Part shown: piece after piece, positions 50,853-59,712 of the stretch | How the letters are laid out: every line of letters begins with the position of its first letter | How positions within the stretch are numbered: position 1 is the stretch's first letter | Assembly (NCBI GenBank): GCA_020832665.1 | Contig: JAFIEG010000001.1 | Span: 1-64,000 of the forward strand | From: Pararhodobacter sp. | GTDB lineage: Bacteria > Pseudomonadota > Alphaproteobacteria > Rhodobacterales > Rhodobacteraceae | DNA length: 64,000 nucleotides | Reading direction: 5' to 3' | Made by a program: the position numbers and the translations under genes | The notes under the pieces: model-generated | Told to the model about the DNA's origin: nothing | Databases searched by the model: none | The model's input: the letters and a program-made list of their open reading frames with translations, nothing else

Positions 50853-51661
50853 GAAAAGAATACCAGGTCATCGCTGCCGATTTCCTTGGAGCGGTGGCGT
50901 ATCTCAAGTTGTCCCGCCCCGACAAACGCAACGCCATCAACGACCAGATGATAGAAGAGATGGCGGACTTTCAGGATACACTGCCTGACGAAACCCGCGC
51001 CATCATCCTGCACGCCCAAGGCGAGCATTTCTGTGCCGGTCTCGATCTGGTTGAACGGATACAGAATCGCTCGAGCGATCCTCTGAGCGGAATCAAGCGC
51101 TCGCGCGCCTGGCACAGTGTTTTCGAGCGGTTCGAGCACGGCACCGTGCCGGTAATCAGCGTTCTCAAGGGCGGCGTGATCGGAGGAGGGCTGGAGCTTG
51201 CATCGGCCACGCATGTGCGGGTCTGTGAAGCATCAACCTATTTCCAACTGCCAGAGGGGCAGCGCGGAATCTTCGTGGGCGGCGGCGCCTCGGTTCGGGT
51301 GCCAAGGATCATTGGGGCCGGACGGGTGACGGAGATGATGTTGACGGGGCGTCGAATCTACGCGCAGGAAAGCCAGGCGATTGGGCTGGGGCATTATCTG
51401 GTCGGCGACGGCCAGGGGCTGGCCAAGGCGAAGGAACTCGCACAAGCGGTCATTGGCAATTCCACCGTGTCCAATTTCGCAATCATCAATGGCGTGTCAC
51501 AGATCGCCGAAATGGGTACCGCCAGCGGTTATTTCGCTGAATCCGTGCTGGCGACGATGACGGCGCGATCAGGTGACTTTGCGGAACGTACAACAAAATT
51601 CCTCGATAGCCGCCGTCGCAATCGGGAGGAAGCAAGCCATTCGGACAGAACATCCGAATAA
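50849..51661 (+). CDS. Enoyl-CoA hydratase/isomerase (crotonase) family
   Basis: LKLSRPDKRNAINDQMIEEM; HAQGEHFCAGLDLVE; GGVIGGGLELASATHVRVCEASTYFQLPEGQRGIFVGGGASVRVPRIIG. Confidence 0.92.
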   Translation: MRKEYQVIAADFLGAVAYLKLSRPDKRNAINDQMIEEMADFQDTLPDETRAIILHAQGEHFCAGLDLVERIQNRSSDPLSGIKRSRAWHSVFERFEHGTVPVISVLKGGVIGGGLELASATHVRVCEASTYFQLPEGQRGIFVGGGASVRVPRIIGAGRVTEMMLTGRRIYAQESQAIGLGHYLVGDGQGLAKAKELAQAVIGNSTVSNFAIINGVSQIAEMGTASGYFAESVLATMTARSGDFAERTTKFLDSRRRNREEASHSDRTSE

Positions 51662-51691
51662 CGCTGGCGCAGTTACAGACAAGGGAAGACC

Positions 51692-52702
51692 ATGGGCAAG
51701 ATCATCGACTGTCACGCGCATATGGCGGTCCCAACTCAATTGCCCGCCTACAAGGCGGGGCTGCTTTCGCATCGCGGCGCTCACGGGCGCGGCAAGGTCG
51801 GCGCAACGGACGCAGATATCCAGGCCGCTTTTGACCGGGTAGAGATGGCACCAAAGGGGCATCTGGCTTGCCTGGATGAAGCGGGCGTGGATATGCAGGT
51901 TCTGTCCCCGCGACCCTACCAGATGATGCATTCTGAAAAGCCGGAAAAGTTGGTGCATTGGTATATCGAAGAGGTCAATGATCTGATCGCACGCCAATGC
52001 GCCATGTACCCGGATCGTTTTGTCCCCATGGCCGGCCTTCCACAGACGGCGGGAGATCCGATTGAAAATGCATTGCCCGAGCTGGAGCGCTGCGTAAGGG
52101 AGATGGGGTTTCGCGGATGCCTGGTTAATCCAGATCCTTACGAAAACAACGGTCAGAAAGCGCCGCCTATGGGTGATCGCTATTGGTATCCGCTTTACGA
52201 AAAGCTGTGCGAGCTGGACGTTGTGGGCCATATCCACTCGGCTAGCTCTCGGCGGGTTGAGCGAGAGCCGTACTCTCTGCATTTCATCAACGAAGAAACC
52301 ACGGCCGTCTATGGCTTGTGCAAATCCACCGTGCTGGACGATTTTCCGGAACTGAAGATCCTGGTCAGCCACGGGGGCGGCGCGATCCCATATCAGTTTG
52401 GCCGGTTCGATTCTTCGTCGGTACGGCGACCGCCACGGTTTGCCGACCGGATGCGGCGGCTCTATTACGACACGGTCCTTTATTCGCGCGAGGCGGTGCA
52501 ACTTTTGCTCAAGGTGGTTGGCCCGGAGCAATGTTTGTTTGGCGCTGAAATGCCGGGTGTCGGTTCGGCAATCAACCCTGAAACGGGCAAGACATTTGAC
52601 ACAATCGTTCCCTACATTCGCGAATGCGAATTTATCACTAACGCCGAGAAAGAGGCCGTTCTGGGTGGTAATGCGCAGCGGCTGTTCAAGATAGATGCGT
52701 GA
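51692..52702 (+). CDS. Amidohydrolase-2 family, 4-oxalomesaconate hydratase (LigJ)-like
   Basis: IIDCHAHMAV; LVNPDPYENNGQKAPPMGDRYWYPLYEKLCELDVVGHIHSAS; LVSHGGGAIPYQFGRF; CLFGAEMPGVGSAINPETGKTFD resembles LigJ 'LFGSEMVGAVRGIDPTTGHYFDD'. Confidence 0.75.
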   Translation: MGKIIDCHAHMAVPTQLPAYKAGLLSHRGAHGRGKVGATDADIQAAFDRVEMAPKGHLACLDEAGVDMQVLSPRPYQMMHSEKPEKLVHWYIEEVNDLIARQCAMYPDRFVPMAGLPQTAGDPIENALPELERCVREMGFRGCLVNPDPYENNGQKAPPMGDRYWYPLYEKLCELDVVGHIHSASSRRVEREPYSLHFINEETTAVYGLCKSTVLDDFPELKILVSHGGGAIPYQFGRFDSSSVRRPPRFADRMRRLYYDTVLYSREAVQLLLKVVGPEQCLFGAEMPGVGSAINPETGKTFDTIVPYIRECEFITNAEKEAVLGGNAQRLFKIDA

Positions 52703-52759
52703 CTGAATGTAATACGGCTTCAGGGTGACAGAAAGTCGTTGAGTAGGGAAGAGCCGGAC

Positions 52760-53677
52760 ATGTGGCGGTATTTCGTAAAAAGGCTAGGCATCGCCATTTT
52801 GGTTGTGATCACCGTATCGGTGATCAGTTTTGGCTTGCTGCGGCTGTCGGGGGATCTTGCGCAGATTATCGCGGGCGAAGGGGCCACACAGGCCCAGATT
52901 CAGGAAACGCGCATTCTCTACGGGCTCGATCGGCACATGGTATTGCAGTATCTTGACTGGGCCGGAAAGGCCATGACAGGAGATCTCGGGCGCTCGTTGT
53001 TTACCAATGAACCTGTCTTTCAATTGATCGCAACACGTCTTCCGGTTACCGCAACCCTTGCATTTTCCAGTTTGCTTCTGGCGATATGTGTCGCGCTGCC
53101 GCTGGGTGTCTTTGCCGCTGTCTATCGCAACAGCTGGATTGACCGCGCCGCGCTGGGCATCGCGGTTTTCGGCAGTGCGGTGCCCAATTTCTGGTTTGCA
53201 CTGGTTCTGATCTATATTTTTGGCGTGCAATTGCGCCTGTTGCCGATCTCAGGCAGCGCGTCATGGTGGCACTTCGTTTTGCCGACGGTTACCCTTTCTA
53301 CAATGGTCATGCCCCAGATCATGCGATTGACTCGCGGTGGCATGATCGATGCGCTGGATTCAGATTATGTCAAGATGGCATGGGCCAAGGGTCTTAACCC
53401 CGGGATCGTGTTTTTCAAGCACGCTTTGCGTAACGCCCTTCTGCCAGTAGTCGCGCTTTCTGCGGTATCGCTCGGTTTCCTTCTCGGGGGGTCTGTCATC
53501 GTGGAATCGGTGTTCTCGCTGAACGGTATTGGATCACTGGCGTATGAATCCATTCAGCGCGCCGACTTTCCCGTCGTTCAATCGATTCTCTTTGTACTGT
53601 CGTTCATTTACGTTTTACTGACGCTGCTGTCTGACCTCATCAACGCGCGCATCGACCCGCGCATTCGCTTGTACTGA
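52760..53677 (+). CDS. ABC transporter permease (DppB/OppB type)
   Basis: MWRYFVKRLGIAILVVITVSVISFGLLRLSGD; DYVKMAWAKGLNPGIVFFKHALRNALLP EAA-type loop. Confidence 0.93.
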   Translation: MWRYFVKRLGIAILVVITVSVISFGLLRLSGDLAQIIAGEGATQAQIQETRILYGLDRHMVLQYLDWAGKAMTGDLGRSLFTNEPVFQLIATRLPVTATLAFSSLLLAICVALPLGVFAAVYRNSWIDRAALGIAVFGSAVPNFWFALVLIYIFGVQLRLLPISGSASWWHFVLPTVTLSTMVMPQIMRLTRGGMIDALDSDYVKMAWAKGLNPGIVFFKHALRNALLPVVALSAVSLGFLLGGSVIVESVFSLNGIGSLAYESIQRADFPVVQSILFVLSFIYVLLTLLSDLINARIDPRIRLY

Positions 53678-53689
53678 AGGAGGCGCGCC

Positions 53690-54592
53690 ATGTCGAACAC
53701 GCCCGCGCCTCTCGATAACATGGAGTTGGCCATGCCCACTCCATGGCAGCAAAGCTGGTCAATGGCAAAATACCACCTTGGCCTGCAAACCGGAGCATTG
53801 ATCGTTCTGATAGCCCTGATCTGCGCTGTTTTTGCCCCCTGGATCGCGCCGACGGACCCATATGCACAGGATCTCGCCAACCGCCTTGCCCCCACCATAT
53901 GGCAGGAAGGCGGCAGCTGGGCACATATTCTCGGCACCGACGGGTACGGTCGCGATGTGTTCTCAAGGTTGATCTGGGGCACCCAGGTAACAATGATCGT
54001 GGGCTTCGGCGCGGCCGTCATCTCGGGCATTGTCGGGTCAACATTGGGCATGTTGGGCGGTTATCTGGGCGGGCGGGTTGATGCAGCGGTGATTTTCCTG
54101 ATCAACGTCAAACTCGCAATGCCCGGCGTGCTGATCGCGCTGTCGCTGGTGTCGATCTTTGGCGGCTCATTGCTGTCGATCACTATAATCTTGTCGCTCT
54201 TGTTCTGGGACCACTTTGCCGTGGTCACCCGTACAGCAACGCAAGAGGTTCGGACCCGCGAGTTCATCGCCGCCGCTGAATGTTCGGGCGCTTCACGGAG
54301 CTGGATCCTGTTTCGTGAAATCCTGCCCAACATCACCAGCAAGATCATCGTCATCGGGTCACTGGAAATGGGGATTGCCATTTTGGTCGAGGCCGCACTC
54401 AGCTTTCTGGGACTGGGAATCCAGCCGCCAACGCCGTCTTGGGGCATTCTGGTAGCAGAGGCGCGCGATACGATGTTCTTCAAGCCTCATCTGATCATCG
54501 CACCTGGACTGGCCATCTTCATTCTTGTGGTGGGGATCAATCTTCTGGGCGACGGCATCCGCGACGTGACCGAGCCGCAGGGAAGGAACTGA
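53690..54592 (+). CDS. ABC transporter permease (DppC/OppC type)
   Basis: HILGTDGYGRDVFSRLIWGTQVTMIVG; EFIAAAECSGASRSWILFREILPN. Confidence 0.93.
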   Translation: MSNTPAPLDNMELAMPTPWQQSWSMAKYHLGLQTGALIVLIALICAVFAPWIAPTDPYAQDLANRLAPTIWQEGGSWAHILGTDGYGRDVFSRLIWGTQVTMIVGFGAAVISGIVGSTLGMLGGYLGGRVDAAVIFLINVKLAMPGVLIALSLVSIFGGSLLSITIILSLLFWDHFAVVTRTATQEVRTREFIAAAECSGASRSWILFREILPNITSKIIVIGSLEMGIAILVEAALSFLGLGIQPPTPSWGILVAEARDTMFFKPHLIIAPGLAIFILVVGINLLGDGIRDVTEPQGRN

Positions 54593-54596
54593 TCCC

Positions 54597-55637
54597 ATGG
54601 CAGACATGACCGACGCTTGCCCCGCCCCGATCCTCAGTGTGCGCAACCTGGAAGTGACACTTAGAACACCGGTGGGCGATTTGCAGGCAACGCGTGGCGT
54701 GTCCTATGATATTCTGCCAGGCGAAACCTTTGCCATTGTGGGTGAATCAGGATGCGGAAAATCGATCGCGTCGATGGCACTGATGGGCCTGTTGCCCCGG
54801 ATCGCCCACGCGAGCGCAGATCGTTGCCGTTTTGACGGACAAGAGATCCTGGGGCTCTCACGCCGAAAGCTGTCGAGGATCCGCGGCAATACACTGAGCA
54901 TGATCTTTCAGGATCCGATGACCTCGCTTAACCCGGTCTATACGATTGGTGATCAACTCACCGAAGTGTTTGTGCGCCACGGAAAGGGTAACCGGGCACA
55001 GGCGCGCGAACGCGCCGTCTTTCTGCTGGAGCGTGTCGGGATAAAGAATGCGTCCGCGCGGCTGAATGCCTATCCGCACCAATTGTCTGGCGGTCTGCGC
55101 CAGCGCGTGGTCATCGCAATGGCGATGATGTGCAGCCCGAAGTTGATCATTGCCGACGAACCCACTACTGCACTGGATGTCACCGTACAGATGCGAACGC
55201 TGGCACTGTTGGCTGAATTGCAGAAAGAGTTCGGGCTATCAATCATCCTGATTACCCATGATCTGGGTGTCGTCGCTTCGCTGTCTGATCGGGTTGCCGT
55301 GATGTATGCAGGCCAGATCGTTGAAACAGCTCCAACCGCACAATTGTTTGCAGATCCGACACATCCTTATACGCAGGGCCTGATCCGGTGCATTCCGTCC
55401 TATGGTACGCCGGATCCGGATTCCGAGCTGTCGACAATTCCGGGGATGGTTCCGTCGCTGATCGGTCGGCAGAAGGGCTGCGCTTTTCGCAATCGGTGTC
55501 CCCTGGCCTTTTCAGATTGTGGGCAAGTTGCAGAGGTTGCCCTGCAGAAAACAGGAGAAGACCACGCTTATCGCTGCCTTCGTCCGCATGATTCACTTAT
55601 CGCGCATTGGCGGGGCTTGCATGGAGAGTCCGTGTGA
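54597..55637 (+). CDS. ABC transporter ATP-binding protein (DppD/OppD type)
   Basis: [38 protein letters not shown]-terminal oligopeptide-ABC motif. Confidence 0.94.
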   Translation: MADMTDACPAPILSVRNLEVTLRTPVGDLQATRGVSYDILPGETFAIVGESGCGKSIASMALMGLLPRIAHASADRCRFDGQEILGLSRRKLSRIRGNTLSMIFQDPMTSLNPVYTIGDQLTEVFVRHGKGNRAQARERAVFLLERVGIKNASARLNAYPHQLSGGLRQRVVIAMAMMCSPKLIIADEPTTALDVTVQMRTLALLAELQKEFGLSIILITHDLGVVASLSDRVAVMYAGQIVETAPTAQLFADPTHPYTQGLIRCIPSYGTPDPDSELSTIPGMVPSLIGRQKGCAFRNRCPLAFSDCGQVAEVALQKTGEDHAYRCLRPHDSLIAHWRGLHGESV

Positions 55638-56650
55638 TGTTCGATTCAACCGCTGAACCCGCCCTCAGGCTTTGCGATGTCGAGGTCAGTTTTCCCGTCC
55701 GGCGGGGCTTTTTTTCCGCAGCCGGCAAGCTCCATGCGGTTAACAAGGTTTCTCTGGACGTTGCTCGCGGTGAGTTTATCTCGATTGTCGGGGAATCGGG
55801 CTGTGGAAAATCAACGCTTGCAAAGGTGCTGCTGGGGCTGCAACCCGTCACCTCGGGAACAATTCAGATCAATGGCAAGAATTTGGCCGATTACTCAAGA
55901 AAGGAATTGGCGTATCAGGTCCAGCCGATTTTTCAGGATCCCTATTCGTCGTTGAACCCGCGCAAATCGGTGGCGGCGAACATTGCCCTGCCGCTGATCC
56001 TGTCCGAGAAACTGACAGCCAGGGAGATCCGTAAACGTGTGCATGAGATCATGGAGATGGTGTCTCTGCCCATACGTTTCGAGCACAGCTATCCCAGTCA
56101 GATGTCAGGCGGGCAGCGCCAGCGCGTTGCCATCGCCCGCGCTCTGATCACCCGCCCGCGTATCCTGGTCTGTGATGAACCGACCTCGGCGCTGGACGTG
56201 TCCGTGCAGGCGCAAATCCTGAACCTTCTGAGGGATCTCAGCCGTCGGCTCAACCTGACGTCGATCTTCATCAGTCACGACCTGTCGGTTGTCCGGCACC
56301 TGACCCGGCGGGTCGCGGTGATGTATCTGGGCCGGGTGGTGGAACTGGGCGATTCCGAGGAAATCTTCAACAACCCCAGGCACCCCTACACACAACTTCT
56401 GATCCGCTCGATTCTGCCACCGGATCCCACGTATCGGCTGCCCCCGGTAACCTGGGACGGTGGTGGCCCCGATCCAACCAACCCGCCGCCGGGTTGCCAT
56501 TTCAACCCGCGTTGCCCCTATGCCACAGATCTGTGTCGCACAGCGTTGCCGGCACTCATCAAGGCAGGTGATGCCCATGTTGCCTGCCACGCCTGGCACG
56601 ACATCGATGCGTGGCGGGCCGCTGGCGGCAAAACCCCGCAGCTTTCCTGA
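55637..56650 (+). CDS. ABC transporter ATP-binding protein (DppF/OppF type)
   Basis: [37 protein letters not shown]. Confidence 0.94.
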   Translation: MFDSTAEPALRLCDVEVSFPVRRGFFSAAGKLHAVNKVSLDVARGEFISIVGESGCGKSTLAKVLLGLQPVTSGTIQINGKNLADYSRKELAYQVQPIFQDPYSSLNPRKSVAANIALPLILSEKLTAREIRKRVHEIMEMVSLPIRFEHSYPSQMSGGQRQRVAIARALITRPRILVCDEPTSALDVSVQAQILNLLRDLSRRLNLTSIFISHDLSVVRHLTRRVAVMYLGRVVELGDSEEIFNNPRHPYTQLLIRSILPPDPTYRLPPVTWDGGGPDPTNPPPGCHFNPRCPYATDLCRTALPALIKAGDAHVACHAWHDIDAWRAAGGKTPQLS

Positions 56651-56663
56651 AAGGAGGACTGCA

Positions 56664-57677
56664 ATGGCGAAAATCGTCACTGCAATGGCCACGGCCCACG
56701 GGCCACAACTGCACACCACGCCTGAACAATGGCTGCTGCGCACCGAATTCGACCGCCGCGCCAAGCATCCGTTCCGGGGTGGCATCTACTCTTACGAGGA
56801 ACTTCTGGAACTGCGCAAGGATGAGGGGCTGGCCGAGAAATCTTCGCCGACCGCGATGGCAGCCGCCCATGCCCGCTGTCAGGACGCCATGCGCAAGATG
56901 GCCGAAATATGGGACACAATGGACGCAGATGTCGCGGTGATTTTTGGCAATGACCAGCAGGAAATCTACGGTGATGATCTGAACCCGGTGTTCATGGTCT
57001 ATTACGGCGACAAGATCCCGCATCACCCCTCATCCGAGGAAGGGCGGCGCATGCTGCCACCGGGCATCGTCGAGGCTGAACCGGGGCACGCACCTGATCA
57101 TCGGATCGAGCATTTCGGTCAACCCGAATTGGCCAGGCACATCATCCAGTCGCTGGTGGCGGCGGAATTCGACATCGCCGGATCGCCGCAACTGCCGGTG
57201 CATAACCCGAAAAGCACCGGCGTCAGCCACGCCTTCGGGCATATCTATCGGCAAGTGATGCGCGACAAGGTGATACCCAATGTCCCCGTCTATCAGAACA
57301 CCTTTTATCCACCGAACCAGCCGACCGCGCATCGGGCCTATACCTTTGGCAAGGCGGTGGGTGATGCAATTCGTTCTTGGGACAGCGATTTGAAGGTTGC
57401 GCTCTTTGCTTCCGGTGGGATGACTCATTTCGCCATCGATGAAGAATTTGACCAGCGCTTCGTTCGTGCACTGCGCGAAAAAGACACCGATTTCCTGTGT
57501 TCGATTCCGCTGCGCGATCTCCAGGCCGGGACATCCGAGTTCAAGACCTGGATCTCTCTGGCCGGGGCGCTGGAGCCTGAAACCGTAGAGATGCACGAAA
57601 TCGACTATATCCCCTGCTATCGCACACCCGCCGGAACGGGCACCGCGCAGGGGATGTATTGGTGGAGCTTCGCCTGA
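56664..57677 (+). CDS. Class III extradiol (LigB-family) ring-cleavage dioxygenase, gallate/3-O-methylgallate-dioxygenase-like
   Basis: MAKIVTAMATAHGPQLHTTPEQW...; FRGGIYSYEELLELRKDEGLAE; DVAVIFGNDQQEIYGDDLNPVFMVYYG; GVSHAFGHIYR; resembles DesZ from memory. Confidence 0.8.
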   Translation: MAKIVTAMATAHGPQLHTTPEQWLLRTEFDRRAKHPFRGGIYSYEELLELRKDEGLAEKSSPTAMAAAHARCQDAMRKMAEIWDTMDADVAVIFGNDQQEIYGDDLNPVFMVYYGDKIPHHPSSEEGRRMLPPGIVEAEPGHAPDHRIEHFGQPELARHIIQSLVAAEFDIAGSPQLPVHNPKSTGVSHAFGHIYRQVMRDKVIPNVPVYQNTFYPPNQPTAHRAYTFGKAVGDAIRSWDSDLKVALFASGGMTHFAIDEEFDQRFVRALREKDTDFLCSIPLRDLQAGTSEFKTWISLAGALEPETVEMHEIDYIPCYRTPAGTGTAQGMYWWSFA

Positions 57678-57693
57678 GGGGCAAGGAAAGACA

Positions 57694-58347
57694 ATGACCG
57701 ACACGAATCTGGACCGTGTGCGCAGGCTCGACACCGCCACGCTTTCCGACGCGATGGACAAGCTGGGCATCGAGGGCGTCTGCCGTGGCATCAAGCCTCG
57801 CAATCAGGATATCGGGCTGGCCGGGCGGGCCTTTACCGTCCTTTATGGCCCGATAGACCCGGTGAACCCCGGCACTGTGGGCGACTATATCGACGATCTG
57901 GAGCCCGGCACGGTGGTCGTGTTGGACAATGGCGGGCGGGAAGACTGCACCGTCTGGGGTGACATCCTGACCGAGGTTGCACATGCCAAGGGGTTGGGCG
58001 GCACGGTGATCGACGGGCCTTGCCGTGATGTGCACCTTTGTCTGAAGCTCGGCTACCCGGTTTTTTCGCGTAGCTACTCGATGAAGACCGGCAAGGATCG
58101 TGTGCAGGTTGATGCGGTGCAGGTTCCGGTCAATATCGGTGACGCGCGGGTTAACTCCGGTGATCTGCTGCGCGGCGATTCCGACGGTGTCGTGGTCTTG
58201 CCCAAGGCGCGCGAGGACGAGATTCTGGCGATGGCCGAGGCTATCGAAGCCGCAGAGGAAAAGATCCGCACTGCGGTAAGGGCAGGGAAACCCCTGCGCG
58301 AAGCCCGCGCTGAGTTGGGCTATCACACACTTCAAACCAAGGCGTAG
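57694..58347 (+). CDS. RraA-family protein, copy 3 (possible 4-carboxy-4-hydroxy-2-oxoadipate aldolase)
   Basis: RRLDTATLSDAMDKLGIEGVCRGI; GTVIDGPCRDVHLCLKLGYPVFSRSYSMKTGKDRV; immediately after LigB-family gene. Confidence 0.8.
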   Translation: MTDTNLDRVRRLDTATLSDAMDKLGIEGVCRGIKPRNQDIGLAGRAFTVLYGPIDPVNPGTVGDYIDDLEPGTVVVLDNGGREDCTVWGDILTEVAHAKGLGGTVIDGPCRDVHLCLKLGYPVFSRSYSMKTGKDRVQVDAVQVPVNIGDARVNSGDLLRGDSDGVVVLPKAREDEILAMAEAIEAAEEKIRTAVRAGKPLREARAELGYHTLQTKA

Positions 58348-58376
58348 AGCAGCCTGCTCTTGGGTTGGGAATCAGT

Positions 58377-58406
58377 CCCGGCGGTGTTCTCGCCGGGATT
58401 TTTCTT
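58377..58406 (+). terminator. Rho-independent terminator
   Basis: CCCGGCG-GTGTTCT-CGCCGGG followed by ATTTTTCTT, 30 nt after RraA copy 3 stop. Confidence 0.85.
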
Positions 58407-58523
58407 ACGCCAATGTTCCGAGCATCAGCACCGCATGGCTCCATGCAGAGCGGGGTGGGCTTGTTCGCGCTTCTCATAAATTACTGAAATAGAGAGATAT
58501 ATACTCAGGGCGGGTGCCTTGTT

Positions 58524-58544
58524 TTGACAATATAAGGCTACTTG
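58524..58544. promoter_or_regulatory. Promoter with degenerate MarR-type half-site (TTGACAATATAAGGCTACTTG)
   Basis: AATATAAGGCTAC vs AATATAAGGCAAC at 41644; TTGACA -35-like. Confidence 0.4.
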
Positions 58545-58569
58545 ACAAAACGGCAAATAGAATTCTAAT

Positions 58570-58579
58570 TTGCATGCAA
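58570..58579. promoter_or_regulatory. TTGCATGCAA palindrome, candidate GntR/FCD operator
   Basis: Perfect 10-bp palindrome just upstream of reductase start; GntR-type gene encoded downstream. Confidence 0.35.
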
Positions 58580-58594
58580 TATGGAGGAGCAATC

Positions 58595-59644
58595 GTGACC
58601 CTTTCCAGAACCGATACAGCGCTTCTCGAAGACGTGCCCGGCTTTGTTCGCCTGCGTGTGAAGGAAGTGGTTCGTGAAACCGCCGAGGCCAGCTCGCTGG
58701 TCTTTGACGTTCCCGCCACACTGACCGGCACTTTTCGTTATCGCCCCGGCCAGTTCCTGACTCTCCGCCACGAGGTGGGGGGAGAGGTGCTTTTTCGCAA
58801 CTATTCGCTGGCCAGCGCGCCGGGGGTCGATGCCGACCTGAAGGTAACGATCAAGCGCGTAACAGACGGGCGTGTGTCGAACAGCTTGCTTGATACCGTC
58901 GTGGCGGGCGCAGAACTGCTGGTCATGCCGCCAAAGGGCATCTTCTGCCTGCGCCAGGGCACGGTACCGGTGGTGCTGTTTGCGGCCGGCAGCGGCATCA
59001 CGCCGGTAATCTCGATCCTGAAGCAGCTCCTGACAAGCACCGAGCGCAAGGTGACGCTCGTCTACGCAAACCGTGACCCCGAACAGATCATCTTTCGCGA
59101 GGAACTGAGCCGCCTGCATGAGCGATACGGTGCGCGGATGCGGCTGGTGCATCGGCTCGACAGCATTCAGAGCATTCTGTCAGCCGCCGAGGTGCAAGGC
59201 TACGCAGACAGCGCCACCGAGTACTACCTTTGTGGCCCCGCGCCCTTCATGGCCACTGTCCGCGAGGGGCTAATACAGGGTGGTGTCTGTGAAGTGCGCG
59301 TTTTCCTGGAAAGCTTCGATCCGGTTGCTGCTGAGGTCCAACCTGCCGAGGCGCCGAGCGAGGGTGAAAGCGCGCGCGTCGTCCTCCGATACAAAGGCGA
59401 AGAGCACCAGATAGCGGTCGGCCAAGGCGAGACAATCCACGCCGCCGCAGCTCGCCAGGGTCTGAACCTGCCGTTTTCGTGCAGGGCCGCGTTCTGCGGG
59501 TTGTGTATCGCACGGGTAACCGCAGGCAGCGTGCACCTGCAAGACAATCTTGGCGGCATCACTGATGCGCAGATTGCCGAGGGTCTGACACTGACATGCC
59601 AGGCGCTGGTCGACAGCGCCAAGGCCAGCGTCGTTTTCGACTGA
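58595..59644 (+). CDS. FAD/NAD(P)H oxidoreductase with C-terminal plant-type 2Fe-2S domain (oxygenase reductase)
   Basis: FRNYSLASAPGVDADLKVTIKR; VVLFAAGSGITPVISILKQLL; LPFSCRAAFCGLCIARVTAG..LTCQA; GTG start with SD ggagga. Confidence 0.9.
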   Translation: MTLSRTDTALLEDVPGFVRLRVKEVVRETAEASSLVFDVPATLTGTFRYRPGQFLTLRHEVGGEVLFRNYSLASAPGVDADLKVTIKRVTDGRVSNSLLDTVVAGAELLVMPPKGIFCLRQGTVPVVLFAAGSGITPVISILKQLLTSTERKVTLVYANRDPEQIIFREELSRLHERYGARMRLVHRLDSIQSILSAAEVQGYADSATEYYLCGPAPFMATVREGLIQGGVCEVRVFLESFDPVAAEVQPAEAPSEGESARVVLRYKGEEHQIAVGQGETIHAAAARQGLNLPFSCRAAFCGLCIARVTAGSVHLQDNLGGITDAQIAEGLTLTCQALVDSAKASVVFD

Positions 59645-59712
59645 GCCGAAAACCCGGGCGTGCCCCGCTTCCGGCGCCACACGCCCCATCATCGCAAAGG
59701 GAGAGAGAAGCC

